Origin: Actinacidiphila alni
GTDB taxonomy: Bacteria > Actinomycetota > Actinomycetes > Streptomycetales > Streptomycetaceae
Length of the DNA: 64,000 nucleotides
Direction: 5' to 3'
Assembly: GCF_900112845.1 (NCBI RefSeq)
Contig: NZ_FONG01000021.1
Span: 1-64,000, forward strand
Positions 37,605 through 48,706 of the stretch are shown in pieces (the first letter of the stretch is position 1; the number at the start of each line of letters is the position of its first letter). Below the pieces are notes generated by a model. It was not told the DNA's origin. It ran no database searches and saw only the letters and a program-made list of their open reading frames with translations. A program made the translations under genes and the position numbers.

Positions 37605-38074
37605 CCACGGGCGGTACGAAAGGCACGGCCCGTACGAAGGGCACGGCCGGTACCGGCAACGCGGTGCTCGACGCCGTGCGGGCGGCGCTCGCCGCCGAGT
37701 ACGCGGCGGTCTACGGCTACAGCGTCGTCGGCGGCCGGGTCGCCGAAAGCCGCGAGGCCGAGGCCCGGCAGGCGTACGACGCGCACCGCGCCCGGCGCGA
37801 CGTCCTCGGCCGTACGGTCGTGGACCTCGGCGGCACCCCGGTGACCGCCGCCGCCGGGTACGAGCTGCCCTTCGCCGTGCCGGACGCCGCCGCGGCGCTG
37901 CGGCTCGCCGCCTATCTGGAGGACCACGTCGCGGGTGTGTACGGCGATCTGGTGCGCGCCGCGATCGGCGACATCCGGCGCGACGCGGCGAGCGCGCTGC
38001 GCGAGGCGGCGGTGCGTGCCGTGCGCTGGCGCGGCGGCAGCGTAGCCTTCCCGGGGTTGGCGGAACGGAGCTGA
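37601..38074 (+). CDS. Ferritin-like domain protein (DUF4439)
   Basis: 157 residues. A short variable N-terminus is followed by a four-helix ferritin-like bundle: VRAALAAEYAAVYGYSVVGG, RQAYDAHRARRDVLGRTVVD, AALRLAAYLEDHVAGVYGDL and a final helix with ALREAAVRAVRWRG. Glu/His residues at helix positions fit the DUF4439 family. No secretion signal is seen, so it is likely cytosolic or paired with the lipoprotein encoded upstream. The start ATG overlaps the stop of the short duplicated frame. Metal binding is inferred from the fold only. Confidence 0.82.
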   Translation: MTTGGTKGTARTKGTAGTGNAVLDAVRAALAAEYAAVYGYSVVGGRVAESREAEARQAYDAHRARRDVLGRTVVDLGGTPVTAAAGYELPFAVPDAAAALRLAAYLEDHVAGVYGDLVRAAIGDIRRDAASALREAAVRAVRWRGGSVAFPGLAERS

Positions 38075-38114
38075 TCACCGGCTCCCGCACACTTCACGGA
38101 GGGAACGCACACGG

Positions 38115-39059
38115 ATGGCTTCAGCAGCACACCACGGGGGGCCAGGAGCCGTACGACTCGATCCGCCGGAGCGGCTGGTCCGCACCGTCGGGGCCTGGGA
38201 GGGCGAGGCGGGCCGGGTGTGGCTGGCGGAACTCCCGGACCGGGTCGGGCGCCATCTGGAGCGGTGGGGGCTGACCCCTGAGCGGGTCTTCGCGGCGGGC
38301 GGCCAGATCAGCATGATCGTGCTGGTCCGCACGGCGGACGGCACACCTGCCGTGCTCAAGATCGGCATGGTGAACCGGGAGACCGAGCACGAGCACGCGG
38401 CGCTCGCGCACTGGGACGGACGCGGGGCCGTACGGCTGCTCGACGCCGACCCCGCCGAGGGGGCGCTGCTCCTGGAACGGCTCCAGGCGGATGTGTCCCT
38501 GCGGTCGCTGGCCGAGCCGAAGGCGATGCTGGAGGCGGCGGACCTGCTGCGGCGGCTGTGGGTTCCGCCGGGCGAGGGGCACCCCTTCACCTCGGTCGCC
38601 GACTACACCGGGGCGCTCGTCCCCTCGCTGCGCGAGCGGCGGGAGCGGGACTTCGCGGCGGAGGTCCGCCCGCTCATCGACGAGGCGCTGGAGGTCTACG
38701 GCGACCTCGTGGCGGGGCCGGCGGAGGACGTACTGCTGCACGGGGACTACCACCACGGCAATGTGCTGGCCGGTGAGCGGACCCCGTGGCTCGCCATCGA
38801 CCCCAAGCCGCTGGTCGGCGAGCGGGCGTACGACCTCGCGTGGCTGGTACGGGACCGGCTCTCCACGCTCGCCGCCCAGCCCGGATCACGGGCCGCCGCG
38901 CGGCGCCGGCTGGCCAAGCTCGCCTCGTCCCTGGAGGTCGACCCCGACCGGCTGCGCGGCTGGACCCTCTTCCGCTCCGTCGAGGCCGGTGTCTGGTCGC
39001 TCTCGGTCGGCGACCAGGAGGACGGCGAGCTGCTGCTGGAATTCGCCTCCTGGCTGTGA
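38115..39059 (+). CDS. APH(6)/streptomycin-6-kinase-like phosphotransferase
   Basis: 314 residues with an aminoglycoside-phosphotransferase-type kinase fold. The N-lobe has AVLKIGMVN, a nucleotide lysine in the position of APH(6). The catalytic loop HGDYHHGNVLAG has Asp and Asn, and AIDPKPLVGERAYDLAW is the metal-binding aspartate region. Proteins of this group include streptomycin kinases but also chromosomal kinases of unknown substrate. This one sits in a core position next to proS, so resistance should not be assumed. Confidence 0.85.
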   Translation: MASAAHHGGPGAVRLDPPERLVRTVGAWEGEAGRVWLAELPDRVGRHLERWGLTPERVFAAGGQISMIVLVRTADGTPAVLKIGMVNRETEHEHAALAHWDGRGAVRLLDADPAEGALLLERLQADVSLRSLAEPKAMLEAADLLRRLWVPPGEGHPFTSVADYTGALVPSLRERRERDFAAEVRPLIDEALEVYGDLVAGPAEDVLLHGDYHHGNVLAGERTPWLAIDPKPLVGERAYDLAWLVRDRLSTLAAQPGSRAAARRRLAKLASSLEVDPDRLRGWTLFRSVEAGVWSLSVGDQEDGELLLEFASWL

Positions 39060-39060
39060 C

Positions 39061-39085
39061 GGCCCGGCCGTGACCGGCCGGGGCC
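39061..39085. terminator. Hairpin between convergent genes
   Basis: GGCCCGGCCG (39061-39070) can pair with CGGCCGGGGCC starting at 39075, with one bulged G and a TGAC loop. It fills the 29-nt gap between the kinase stop and the proS stop, so it may terminate both. Confidence 0.4.
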
Positions 39086-39088
39086 CGG

Positions 39089-40810
39089 TCAGCTGCGGGC
39101 GGCGGTGCCGGTGGAGGTCAGGCGGGTGACGGCCTCGTCGAGGGTGACGTCGGCGCGGTCGCCGGTGGCGCGGTCGGTGAGCTCCAGCAGGCCCTCGGCG
39201 GCGCGGCGGCCCGCCGTCAGGAGGGTGGGCACGCCGATGAGGTCGGCGTCGGTGAGCTTGACGCCCGGGGAGAGTCCGGGGCGGTCGTCGAGCAGGACCC
39301 GCAGGCCCGCCGCGTGCAGGCGGGCGGCGGCGTCCTCGGCCAGTGCGGTCGGTACGGCCTTGCCCGCCGCCACGACGTGCACGTCGGCGGGGGCGACCTC
39401 GCGGGGCCAGCGCAGTCCCTTGGCGTCGGCGGTCTGCTCGGCGAGCGCCGCCACCGCGCGGGAGACGCCGATCCCGTAGGAGCCCATGGTGACCCGGACG
39501 GGCTTGCCGTCCCGGCCGAGGACGTCCAACTGGAAGGCGTCGGCGTACTTGCGGCCGAGTTGGAAGATGTGGCCGATCTCGATGGCCCGGTCGAGCCGCA
39601 GTCCTGTGCCGCAGCGGGGGCAGGGGTCACCGGCCTCGACGGTGACGACGTCGAGGTAGCGGTCGACGGTGAAGTCCCGCCCGCACACGACACCGGCCGC
39701 GTGCCGGCCTTCCTTGTTGGCGCCGGTGATCCACGCGGTGCCGGGTGCGACCCGGGGATCGGCGAGGTAGCGGATGCCGAGGCCCTGGGGGCCGATGTAG
39801 CCGCGGACGAGGTCGGGCCGCTCCGCGAAGTCCTCGGCGGTGACGATGTCCACGGCGGCGGGCGCGAGGTGGTCCGCGAGCTTGCCGAGGTCCACCTCGC
39901 GGTCGCCGGGCACGCCGACGGCGGTGATCTCGCCGTCGACCTTGACCAGCAGGTTCTTCAGCGTCGCGGAGGCGGGCACACCGTAGCGGGCGGCGAGTTG
40001 CGCGACGGTCGCGGTGCCGGGGGTGTCCATCTCCTCGACGGGCCCGTGCTCGGCGGCATCCGCACCCGTATCCGCCGCGGCCCGCGCCGTATATGTGACC
40101 GCCTCCGTATTGGCGGCGTAGTCGCAGCCGGGGCAGTCGGCGAAGGTGTCCTCGCCCGCGGCGGCGGGCGCGAGGAATTCCTCGGAGGCGGAGCCGCCCA
40201 TGGCGCCGGAGACGGCCGACACGACGCGGAAGTCGAAGCCGAGGCGTTCGAAGATCCGGATGTACGCCTGCCGGTGCGCCCGGTAGGAGGCGGCGAGCCC
40301 TTCCTCGTCGGTGTCGAAGGAGTAGGCGTCCTTCATCTGGAACTCGCGTCCGCGCAGCACTCCGGACCTGGGCCTGGCCTCGTCGCGGTACTTGGTCTGG
40401 ATCTGGAAGAGGGTCAGGGGCAGGTCCTTGTAGGAGGTGACCTGGTCCTTCACCAGCTGGGTGAAGATCTCCTCATGGGTGGGGCCGAGCACGTAGTCGG
40501 TGCCCTTGCGGTCCGTGAGCCGGAAGAGCAGATCGCCGTACTCGTCGGCGCGGCCGGTGGTCTCGTAGTGCTCGCGGGGCAGCAGGGCGGGCAGCAGCAC
40601 CTCCTGTCCGCCGATCGCCTCCATCTCCTCGCGCACGATCCGGGCCACGTTGTCCAGCACCCGCTTGCCCAGCGGCAGCCACGTCCACATCCCGGCGGAC
40701 GAGCGGCGCACGTATCCGGCGCGGACCAGCAGCTTGTGGCTGGTGGTCTCCGCGTCGGCCGGGGCGTCGCGCAGCGTCTTGAGCATCAGCCGGGACATGC
40801 GCAGGACCAT
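39089..40810 (-). CDS. proS: Prolyl-tRNA synthetase
   Basis: 573 residues of the bacterial type with an INS editing domain. The class II core shows motif 1 ([20 protein letters not shown]), motif 2 ([19 protein letters not shown]), and motif 3 in [14 protein letters not shown]. The inserted trans-editing-like domain lies between about 230 and 390 ([22 protein letters not shown]), and a C-terminal anticodon-binding domain follows. The ATG at 40810 has GGAG 6 nt upstream; a second Met three codons on is also possible. It charges tRNA-Pro in the cytosol. Confidence 0.95.
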   Translation of the reverse strand: MVLRMSRLMLKTLRDAPADAETTSHKLLVRAGYVRRSSAGMWTWLPLGKRVLDNVARIVREEMEAIGGQEVLLPALLPREHYETTGRADEYGDLLFRLTDRKGTDYVLGPTHEEIFTQLVKDQVTSYKDLPLTLFQIQTKYRDEARPRSGVLRGREFQMKDAYSFDTDEEGLAASYRAHRQAYIRIFERLGFDFRVVSAVSGAMGGSASEEFLAPAAAGEDTFADCPGCDYAANTEAVTYTARAAADTGADAAEHGPVEEMDTPGTATVAQLAARYGVPASATLKNLLVKVDGEITAVGVPGDREVDLGKLADHLAPAAVDIVTAEDFAERPDLVRGYIGPQGLGIRYLADPRVAPGTAWITGANKEGRHAAGVVCGRDFTVDRYLDVVTVEAGDPCPRCGTGLRLDRAIEIGHIFQLGRKYADAFQLDVLGRDGKPVRVTMGSYGIGVSRAVAALAEQTADAKGLRWPREVAPADVHVVAAGKAVPTALAEDAAARLHAAGLRVLLDDRPGLSPGVKLTDADLIGVPTLLTAGRRAAEGLLELTDRATGDRADVTLDEAVTRLTSTGTAARS

Positions 40811-40924
40811 GGCGTTCTCCGTGCTCTGGAGGGGAAGGTCCGGCGAGGATAGCGAGCGCGCGGGGCGCCCGGAAAACCGTTTTCCGCCCCCTTTGGCGAA
40901 CCCGAACCCGCTCGCCCGGCTGTC

Positions 40925-41458
40925 TCAGCGCAGCAGCGGCAGCGGCGCGCCCATCACCGCGTACGGCCGGGCGGCGCTCGGGAAGTGCACCGGGCGGGCC
41001 AGGTCCCGGTAGCCGAGCGCCCGGTAGAGCCGGCGGGCCGGGCTGTCGCCGTCGATCGCGGACAGGATGCTGCGCGGCTCGGTCGCGGTGTCGGTGATGT
41101 CGGTGATCAGCCGCCGCCCGATCCGGTGGCCCTGGAAGTCGGGCAGCACGTGCAGTTCGGTGATGACGAAGGCGTCGTCGAGCCATTCGTCGTTGCCCTC
41201 CCGGCGCAGATACGGCTGCACGACGCTGGACCACCAGTGGGCGCGGTCGTTGGGCATCCCGTAGACGAAGCCGACCAGCCGGCCGTCGTCGGTGAGGGCG
41301 CCGAGCGCCCGCGCGCCGGGGTGGCCGAGGTGCCGGAGCACGATCTGCCGCCGGATCGCGACCTCGTCCGGACCGAGCCCGAAGGCGAGTGCCTGTACGG
41401 CGAGGGCCTCGTCGACGCGCGCGCCGAGGTCGACGGGGCCGACCACCACGTTCTCCAT
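40925..41458 (-). CDS. GNAT family N-acetyltransferase
   Basis: 177 residues from ATG 41458 (MENVVVGPVDLGARVDEALA). The acetyl-CoA-binding region ITELHVLPDFQGHRIGRRLI carries the GNAT motif A pattern Q-x-x-x-G-R, followed by ARRLYRALGYRD. The substrate is not predictable. It lies 143 nt downstream of a second, larger acetyltransferase gene on the same strand and 114 nt upstream of proS. Confidence 0.85.
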   Translation of the reverse strand: MENVVVGPVDLGARVDEALAVQALAFGLGPDEVAIRRQIVLRHLGHPGARALGALTDDGRLVGFVYGMPNDRAHWWSSVVQPYLRREGNDEWLDDAFVITELHVLPDFQGHRIGRRLITDITDTATEPRSILSAIDGDSPARRLYRALGYRDLARPVHFPSAARPYAVMGAPLPLLR

Positions 41459-41601
41459 GGGCCGGGACACTACCGGCAGCTCCGGCCGGGGACGACCGCG
41501 CCTCCGGTCACCCGCCGCGCGGCGGCCGGAAAACGGGGCGGAGAACGGGGCGGCGGCGAACCGGCCCAAGGGTCCGCCGAGGAAGCTCAGAACCGCACGC
41601 C

Positions 41602-42447
41602 TCAGAACAGCACGCTCATGAAGGCGCCGACCTCGCTGAAGCCGACCCGCTGGTAGGCGGCGCGGGCCGGGGCGTTGAAGTCGTTGACGTAGAGGCTGGC
41701 GACCGGGGCGACATCGCGCAGCGCGAAGTGCAGCACGGCGGCCATGCCCGTCTCCGACAGTCCCTGGCCGCGGAATTCGGGGTCGACCCAGACGCCCTGG
41801 ATCTGGCAGGTGTGCCGGGTGACGGCGCCGATCTCGGCCTTGAAGACCACCCGGCCGTCCTCGATCCGGGCGAACGCCCGGCCGGTGGAGACCAGTTCGG
41901 CGACCCGGGCCTGGTAGAGCAGGCCGCCGTCGCCGGCCAGCGGCGAGACCCCGACCTCCTCGGTGAACATGGCCACGCACGCGGGCATGATCACGTCCAT
42001 CTCGTCGCGCCGGACCCGGCGCACCAGCGGGTCGGGGGTGATGTCGGCGGGCAGCGCGCGCGTGGTCATCAGCGGCTGGTGGGCGCGGACCTCGCGGGCC
42101 GGTCCCCAGTGGGGTTCCAGCTGTGACCACAGGTCGGCGGTGGCCTCGGCGGGCCCGACGATCGAGGAGCAGCGGCGGCCCGCCCTGCGGGCCCGGTCGG
42201 CGAAGGCGCGGACCGCGTCGGGGGTGGCGCACAGCGGGACGAGATTGGCGCCCGCGTAGCAGAGCGAGGTGAGCCGTCCGCCGCTGTACCAGCCCCACAT
42301 CTCGCCGCCGAGCCGCCACGGGTCGAGCCCGGCGACATTGACCCGGGAGGCGACGAAGGCGTTGGCCACCGGGTCGCGGTTGAGCACCGCGAGGGCGGCG
42401 TCGAGATCACCGGGTTCGAGGACCTTGGCGGTCGATGTGGTCAACAC
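41602..42447 (-). CDS. DUF4081/GNAT acetyltransferase
   Basis: 281 residues. The N-terminal DUF4081-like domain (DPVANAFVASRVNVAGLDPW) is followed by a GNAT domain with IQGVWVDPEFRGQGLSETGM and LYVNDFNAPARAAYQRVGF. The GTG start at 42447 has GGAGG 7 nt upstream. The arrangement with ispG upstream and the smaller GNAT gene downstream is a conserved Streptomyces neighbourhood. No substrate is known to me. Confidence 0.87.
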   Translation of the reverse strand: MLTTSTAKVLEPGDLDAALAVLNRDPVANAFVASRVNVAGLDPWRLGGEMWGWYSGGRLTSLCYAGANLVPLCATPDAVRAFADRARRAGRRCSSIVGPAEATADLWSQLEPHWGPAREVRAHQPLMTTRALPADITPDPLVRRVRRDEMDVIMPACVAMFTEEVGVSPLAGDGGLLYQARVAELVSTGRAFARIEDGRVVFKAEIGAVTRHTCQIQGVWVDPEFRGQGLSETGMAAVLHFALRDVAPVASLYVNDFNAPARAAYQRVGFSEVGAFMSVLF

Positions 42448-42511
42448 GTGGGCGCCTCCACATCGCGGACATGGGGTGATCTGCGCACTTTACCGCGCGC
42501 GGACGTGCCGC

Positions 42512-42550
42512 GCCCCGCGTCCGGCCCGCCGGGGGCGGGGGACGCGGGGC
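42512..42550 (-). terminator. ispG terminator
   Basis: An 11-bp perfect stem (GCCCCGCGTCC at 42512-42522 with 42540-42550) encloses a 17-nt loop, 18 nt beyond the ispG stop on the minus strand. Confidence 0.7.
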
Positions 42551-42568
42551 ACCGGGGCTGCTCGGCGG

Positions 42569-43723
<1,155 letters not shown>

Positions 43724-43824
43724 TGCGTGGCATCCCCAAGGTGTGGATCGAGGTCCCGGCGTGGGCGGGCTCCGGTATCCGAGGTTACGGCACCCCGCCC
43801 GCGGCCTGCGCGCGCCTCATCCCA

Positions 43825-45141
43825 TTACGAACTCAGTTTGACGGGGTTGACCACGTCGGCGATCAGTACCAGCAGGGTGAAGGACACAAAGATTCCGGCC
43901 ACGACATAGGCGATCGGCATCAGCTTGGCGACGTCGAACGGCCCGGGGTCGGGTTTGCGGAAGACCTTCGCGGCGTGCCTGCGCACCGATTCCCACAGCG
44001 CGCCCGCGATGTGGCCGCCGTCCAACGGCAGCAGCGGGAGCATGTTGAACAGGAACAGCGAGAGGTTGAAGCCCGCGATGAGCATCACGAAGGTCATGAT
44101 GCGGTTGACGGCGGGTTCGTGGAGCGCGGCGACCTCGCCGCCGACGCGGGCGGCGCCGACCACGCCCATCGGGGAGTCCGCTTTGCGCTCCGCCCCGTTG
44201 AAGGCCGCGTTCCACAGGTCGGGGATCCGCTTGGGCAGGCTGATCAGGGAGTCGACGCCTTGCCGGGCCATGTCTCCCATGTGGTCGATGGAGTCGGTGA
44301 AGCCCAGCGGCTGGATGTGGCTGGCGGGGCTGAAGCCGAGGAAGCCCGCCTTGACGGTGCCGTCCACGTAATTGCCGTCGCCGTCGGTCTTGGCGACGGT
44401 GTTGGTGGTGATCGTCGGGTAGAGGGTGACCCGCTGCCCGTCGCGCTCCACGACGATCTCCGCCTTGCCGATGCCGTCGCGGATGTCCTTGGACAGCGCG
44501 TTCCAGTCGTGCACCGGCCTGCCGTTGAACTCCACGATCTTGTCGCCGGCCTTCAGGCCCGCGGTCTTGGCGGGCGCGACCGGGTCGGAGGGCCGGCACG
44601 GGTTGTCCGCGTCGCGCTTGGTGGTGTCGGCCTGGGAGATCACGCAGTCGCTGACCTGGCTGACCACGGTGGTGCGGGTGCTGATGCCGAAGCCCATGAA
44701 GACGCCGAGGAACAGCGCGACCGCCAGGATCAGATTCATGAAGGGTCCGGCGAACATCACGATGACGCGCTTCCACGGCTTGCGCGTGTAGAACATCCGC
44801 GTCTCGTCGCCCGGCTGCAGCTCTTCGTACGCCGCCGAGCGGGCGTCCTCGATCATGCCGCGCCACGGCGAGGTGGAGCGGGCGGTGACCCTGCCGTCCT
44901 CGCCCGGCGGGAACATGCCGATCATCCGGATGTAGCCGCCGAGCGGTACGGCCTTGAAGCCGTACTCGGTCTCCCCCTTGTGCCGGGACCAGATCGTGGG
45001 GCCGAAGCCGACCATGTACTGGGGCACGCGGATCTTGAAGAGCTTGGCCGTGGAGAGGTGACCCAGCTCGTGCCAGGCGATGGAGACCATCAGGCCCACG
45101 GCGAAGACCACTATGCCGAGGACCGTCATGAGTGCGGTCAT
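43825..45141 (-). CDS. Site-2 intramembrane zinc metalloprotease (RseP/Rip1-like)
   Basis: 438 residues from ATG 45141, which overlaps the dxr stop by 4 nt. The first transmembrane helix carries HELGH (24-28), and the last helices carry the second metal region ([18 protein letters not shown]). A PDZ domain lies between ([20 protein letters not shown]). Hydrophobic segments are near 6-26, 125-145, 350-370 and 410-432. Actinobacterial homologues cleave anti-sigma factors within the membrane. Coupling to dxr is widespread in bacteria. Confidence 0.93.
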   Translation of the reverse strand: MTALMTVLGIVVFAVGLMVSIAWHELGHLSTAKLFKIRVPQYMVGFGPTIWSRHKGETEYGFKAVPLGGYIRMIGMFPPGEDGRVTARSTSPWRGMIEDARSAAYEELQPGDETRMFYTRKPWKRVIVMFAGPFMNLILAVALFLGVFMGFGISTRTTVVSQVSDCVISQADTTKRDADNPCRPSDPVAPAKTAGLKAGDKIVEFNGRPVHDWNALSKDIRDGIGKAEIVVERDGQRVTLYPTITTNTVAKTDGDGNYVDGTVKAGFLGFSPASHIQPLGFTDSIDHMGDMARQGVDSLISLPKRIPDLWNAAFNGAERKADSPMGVVGAARVGGEVAALHEPAVNRIMTFVMLIAGFNLSLFLFNMLPLLPLDGGHIAGALWESVRRHAAKVFRKPDPGPFDVAKLMPIAYVVAGIFVSFTLLVLIADVVNPVKLSS

Positions 45142-46424
45142 ACGCCTGCTGCCTCCGATGTCGACGCGTCCGTCTGCACGTCCGCGGTGGTGCCGTTCGC
45201 GAGTTCCCTGGCACGGGCGCGGGCCCATGCCTCCGCTTCGAGGACGTCCTCGACGGTCAGCCGAGTTCCCGAGCGCGGCACGCCGTGTTCCTCCACGACC
45301 TTGGCGATGGTGTCCACGATCCCGGTGAACGGCAGCCGGCCGGCGAGGAAGGCGTCGACGCACTCCTCGTTGGCGGCGTTGAACACCGCGGGTGCGGTGC
45401 CTCCGAGGCTACCCACATGTCGGGCCAAAGCGACGGACGGGAACGCGTCGTCGTCCAGCGGGAAGAATTCCCAGGTCGACGCCTTCGACCAGTCGAACGC
45501 GGGTGCGGCGTCCGGCACCCGGTCAGGCCAGCCCAGGCCCAGCGCGATCGGCATCCGCATGTCGGGCGGGCTGGCCTGGGCGAGCGTGGAGCCGTCGACG
45601 AATTCCACCATCGAGTGAATGTAGGACTGCGGGTGGACGACGACCTCGATCCGCTCGAACGGGATGTCGTAGAGCAGGTGGGCCTCGATGACCTCAAGGC
45701 CCTTGTTGACCAGGGTCGCGGAGTTGATGGTGATCACCGGGCCCATGTCCCAGGTGGGGTGGGCGAGCGCGTCCGCGGGCTTGACGTCGGCCAGCTCCGC
45801 GCGGCTGCGGCCGCGGAAGGGGCCGCCGGAGGCGGTGACGATCAGCTTGCGGACCTCGGCCCGGCTGCCGCCGAGCATGGCCTGGAAGAGCGCGGAGTGC
45901 TCGGAGTCGACGGGCACGATCTGGCCGGGCTTGGCGATCGCCTTCACCAGCGGGCCGCCGACGATCAGCGACTCCTTGTTGGCGAGGATCAGTACCCGGT
46001 CGGCCTCCAGGGCGGCCAGCGTCGGCCGCAGTCCGATGGAGCCGGTGATGCCGTTGAGCACCGCGTCGCACTCCAGCGTCGCCGCCTGCGTGGCGGCGTC
46101 GGGACCCGCGAGGATCTCCGGCTCGTTGCCGGCGCCGAAGTGCCGGGTCAGCGCCTGCCGTACGGCGTCGACCGCGGACTCGTCCGCGACCGCGACCGTC
46201 CGCACCCGCAGCTGGTGGGCCTGCTCGGCGAGCAGTTCCGCGCGGGTGCCCGCGGCGGAGACCGCCACGACGCGGAAGCGGTCCGGATTGCGGAGCACCA
46301 CGTCGACGGCCTGGGTGCCGACGGAGCCGGTGGAGCCGAGGATCACGATGTCCCGCCGGCCGCCGGCCGCGGCCTGGCCGGTCAGGTGCGGGCGGTGGTG
46401 CGGGTCTGCGAGAGCGTCCGTCAT
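45138..46424 (-). CDS. dxr: 1-deoxy-D-xylulose 5-phosphate reductoisomerase
   Basis: It makes MEP from DXP with NADPH in the first committed MEP-pathway step, the target of fosmidomycin. The 428 residues include the NADPH motif [20 protein letters not shown], the metal/substrate motif [10 protein letters not shown], the flexible loop [10 protein letters not shown], and [13 protein letters not shown]. The start ATG 46424 gives the usual N-terminus just before the Rossmann fold; the Shine-Dalgarno is weak (AGGA at 12 nt). A very strong hairpin lies 24 nt upstream, so its promoter must lie within or just after that hairpin or read through it. Confidence 0.94.
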   Translation of the reverse strand: MTDALADPHHRPHLTGQAAAGGRRDIVILGSTGSVGTQAVDVVLRNPDRFRVVAVSAAGTRAELLAEQAHQLRVRTVAVADESAVDAVRQALTRHFGAGNEPEILAGPDAATQAATLECDAVLNGITGSIGLRPTLAALEADRVLILANKESLIVGGPLVKAIAKPGQIVPVDSEHSALFQAMLGGSRAEVRKLIVTASGGPFRGRSRAELADVKPADALAHPTWDMGPVITINSATLVNKGLEVIEAHLLYDIPFERIEVVVHPQSYIHSMVEFVDGSTLAQASPPDMRMPIALGLGWPDRVPDAAPAFDWSKASTWEFFPLDDDAFPSVALARHVGSLGGTAPAVFNAANEECVDAFLAGRLPFTGIVDTIAKVVEEHGVPRSGTRLTVEDVLEAEAWARARARELANGTTADVQTDASTSEAAGV

Positions 46425-46447
46425 GGGGCCATTCTGTCCTGCCGGGG

Positions 46448-46497
46448 CACCCGTACGCGCACCGGTCGGGATACGTCGGCCGGTGCGCGTACGGGTG
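46448..46497 (-). terminator. 18-bp perfect hairpin after the acyl-CoA dehydrogenase gene
   Basis: Positions 46448-46465 (CACCCGTACGCGCACCGG) and 46480-46497 are perfectly complementary with a 14-nt loop. It lies 86 nt past the acyl-CoA dehydrogenase stop and 24 nt ahead of dxr. It is the longest perfect stem I found in the window and is probably a terminator, though its closeness to dxr leaves room for a regulatory role. Confidence 0.75.
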
Positions 46498-46582
46498 TGC
46501 GGGTCGGTGCGGTCGTCGGGGCTTTCGGCTGTGCGCCGGCTGTGTACGGGCCGGTGCACGGGAAGGTGCGGGGGTGTACAGG

Positions 46583-48523
46583 TCAGTGCACGGGACGGTG
46601 CAGGTTGTCAGTGGTGGCGGGCCCCGGCTCGGCGTCGGCGATCCACGGGCCCTCGCGGCTGGGGTCGACGATGCCGGCCTCCAGCCAGGTGAGGTCGCCG
46701 TCGAGCACGGCCCGGGTGAGCCTGCGGTCGGCGCCGTCGGTGTTGGTCCACAGCCGGGCGAACAGTTCCTCGGTGCGGATCCGCGACTGCCGGCAGAAGG
46801 TGTCGGCCAGCCGCCTGGCCTCCTGGCCGTGCTCGCCGGTCGCGGCCAGGTGCTGGGCGCGTACGCACGCGGCGCTCATGGCGAAGAGTTCGGCGCCGAT
46901 GTCGACGATGCGGGCCAGGAAATTCTGCTTGGTCTCCATCCGGCCCTGCCAGCGCGACATCGCGTAGAAGGTGCTGCGCGCCAGCTTGCGCGCGCTGCGC
47001 TCGATGTACCGCAGATGCCCGGCGAGCGGCCCGAACTCGGCGTACGAGGTGGGCAGTTGGCCGGGCCCGGCGACCAGTTTGGGCAGCCAGCGGGCGTAGA
47101 AGCCGCCCGCCTTCGCGCCGGCCTTCGCCTTGTCGCCGAGCGAGGTGTCGGGGTCGATGAGGTCGCCGGCCACGGACAGATGGGCGTCGACGGCCTCGCG
47201 GGCGATCAGCAGGTGCATGATCTCGGTGGAGCCCTCGAAGATCCGGTTGATCCGCAGGTCGCGCAGCACCTGCTCGGCCGGGACGGCGCGTTCGCCGCGG
47301 GCGGCGAGCGAGTCCGCGGTCTCGAAGCCGCGCCCGCCGCGGATCTGCACCAGCTCGTCGGCCATCAGCCAGGCCGCCTCGGAGCCGAAGAGCTTGGCGA
47401 GCGCCGCCTCGATCCGGATGTCGTTGCGGTCCTCGTCGGCCATCTGCGACGACAGGTCGAGCACCGCTTCCAGGGCGAAGGTGGTGGCGGCAATGTAGGC
47501 GATCTTCGCACCGACCGCCTCGTGCTCGGCGATCGGTTTGCCCCACTGTTCGCGGGCCGCCGACCACTCGCGGGCGATCTTCAGGCACCACTTCCCGGCG
47601 CCCGCGCAGACCGCGGGCAGCGAGAGGCGGCCGGTGTTGAGGGTGGTCAGCGCGATCTTCAGGCCCGCGCCCTCGGGGCCGATCCGGTTGGCGGCCGGGA
47701 CGCGCACCCGGTGGAAGCGGGTGACGCCGTTCTCGATGCCGCGCAGGCCCATGAAGGCGTTGCGGTTCTCCACGGTGATGCCCGCCGAGTCCGCCTCGAC
47801 GACGAAGGCGGTGATGCCGCCCTTGTGGTCCTCGTAGGTGTCGGCGCCGGTGTCGGGTTTCGGTACCCGGGCCATCACCACCAGCAGGTCGGCGATGACG
47901 CCGTTGGTCGTCCACAGCTTGACGCCGTCGAGCACGTAATCGTCGCCGTCGCGCACCGCGGTGGTCGCCAGCCGCGCCGGGTCGGAGCCGACGTCGGGCT
48001 CGGTGAGCAGGAAGGCGCTGATGTCGGTACGGGCGCAGCGCGGCAGGAAGGTGTCCTTCTGTTCCTGGGTGCCGAACATCTTCAGCGGCTGCGGTACGCC
48101 GATCGACTGATGGGCCGACAGCAGCGCGCCGATCGCCGGGCTCGCCGTACCGGCCAGGGCCAGCGCCTTGTTGTAGTACACCTGGGTGAGACCGAGGCCG
48201 CCGTACTTGGTGTCGATCTTCATCCCGAAGGCGCCGATCTCCTTCAGGCCGGTGATCGTCTCGTCGGGGATGCGGGACTCGCGCTCGATCCTGGCGCCGT
48301 CGACCTTCGTCTCCAGGAAGTCGCGGAGGACGCCGAGGAACGCCTCGCCCTTGTCCACCGCCTCCGGCGCGGGCTGCGGGTGGGGGTGGATCAGGTCGAG
48401 CCGGAACCTGCCGAGGAACAGCTCCTTGGCGAAGCTGGGCTTGTGCCAGTCCTGTTCCCTGGCGGCCTCCGCCACCTGACGGGCTTCGCGCTCTGAGACC
48501 TTGCGTGCGGTGGGTGCGGACAC
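46583..48523 (-). CDS. Acyl-CoA dehydrogenase (very-long-chain type)
   Basis: 646 residues, longer than the usual 380-390 because of a C-terminal extension as in VLCAD/ACAD9-type enzymes. Motifs: [13 protein letters not shown] (FAD/substrate), [29 protein letters not shown], and [15 protein letters not shown], where the glutamate is the catalytic base position. It oxidises acyl-CoA at C2-C3 with FAD and passes electrons to ETF. The GTG start is the first codon of the family-like N-terminus ([16 protein letters not shown]). It is a single transcription unit by its spacing. Confidence 0.9.
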   Translation of the reverse strand: MSAPTARKVSEREARQVAEAAREQDWHKPSFAKELFLGRFRLDLIHPHPQPAPEAVDKGEAFLGVLRDFLETKVDGARIERESRIPDETITGLKEIGAFGMKIDTKYGGLGLTQVYYNKALALAGTASPAIGALLSAHQSIGVPQPLKMFGTQEQKDTFLPRCARTDISAFLLTEPDVGSDPARLATTAVRDGDDYVLDGVKLWTTNGVIADLLVVMARVPKPDTGADTYEDHKGGITAFVVEADSAGITVENRNAFMGLRGIENGVTRFHRVRVPAANRIGPEGAGLKIALTTLNTGRLSLPAVCAGAGKWCLKIAREWSAAREQWGKPIAEHEAVGAKIAYIAATTFALEAVLDLSSQMADEDRNDIRIEAALAKLFGSEAAWLMADELVQIRGGRGFETADSLAARGERAVPAEQVLRDLRINRIFEGSTEIMHLLIAREAVDAHLSVAGDLIDPDTSLGDKAKAGAKAGGFYARWLPKLVAGPGQLPTSYAEFGPLAGHLRYIERSARKLARSTFYAMSRWQGRMETKQNFLARIVDIGAELFAMSAACVRAQHLAATGEHGQEARRLADTFCRQSRIRTEELFARLWTNTDGADRRLTRAVLDGDLTWLEAGIVDPSREGPWIADAEPGPATTDNLHRPVH

Positions 48524-48648
48524 GGTTGCGTCACCTCCGGGTAGCCGGTTACCAACCGGTGCTACTTGTCCGTACTACCCCCGATCCGCCCCCTCGACCA
48601 GGTCACGAACAGGACGGGAGCGTGAGGGGGGCCCTGACGGGAACGGAC

Positions 48649-48683
48649 GGAGCCGCCGCGCGGGGATTCCACGCGGCGGCTCC
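48649..48683 (-). terminator. Aldehyde dehydrogenase gene terminator
   Basis: A 12-bp perfect stem (GGAGCCGCCGCG at 48649-48660 with 48672-48683) has an 11-nt loop, 23 nt beyond the aldehyde dehydrogenase stop on the minus strand. Confidence 0.7.
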
Positions 48684-48706
48684 GGTGCCGGGGGCGTACG
48701 GCCGGG

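Noticed and set aside
38115-39059. Reading the APH-like kinase as a streptomycin-resistance determinant
   Set aside because: The fold supports a kinase, but the gene sits in a conserved core neighbourhood with no resistance or biosynthesis genes nearby, so the substrate cannot be claimed.
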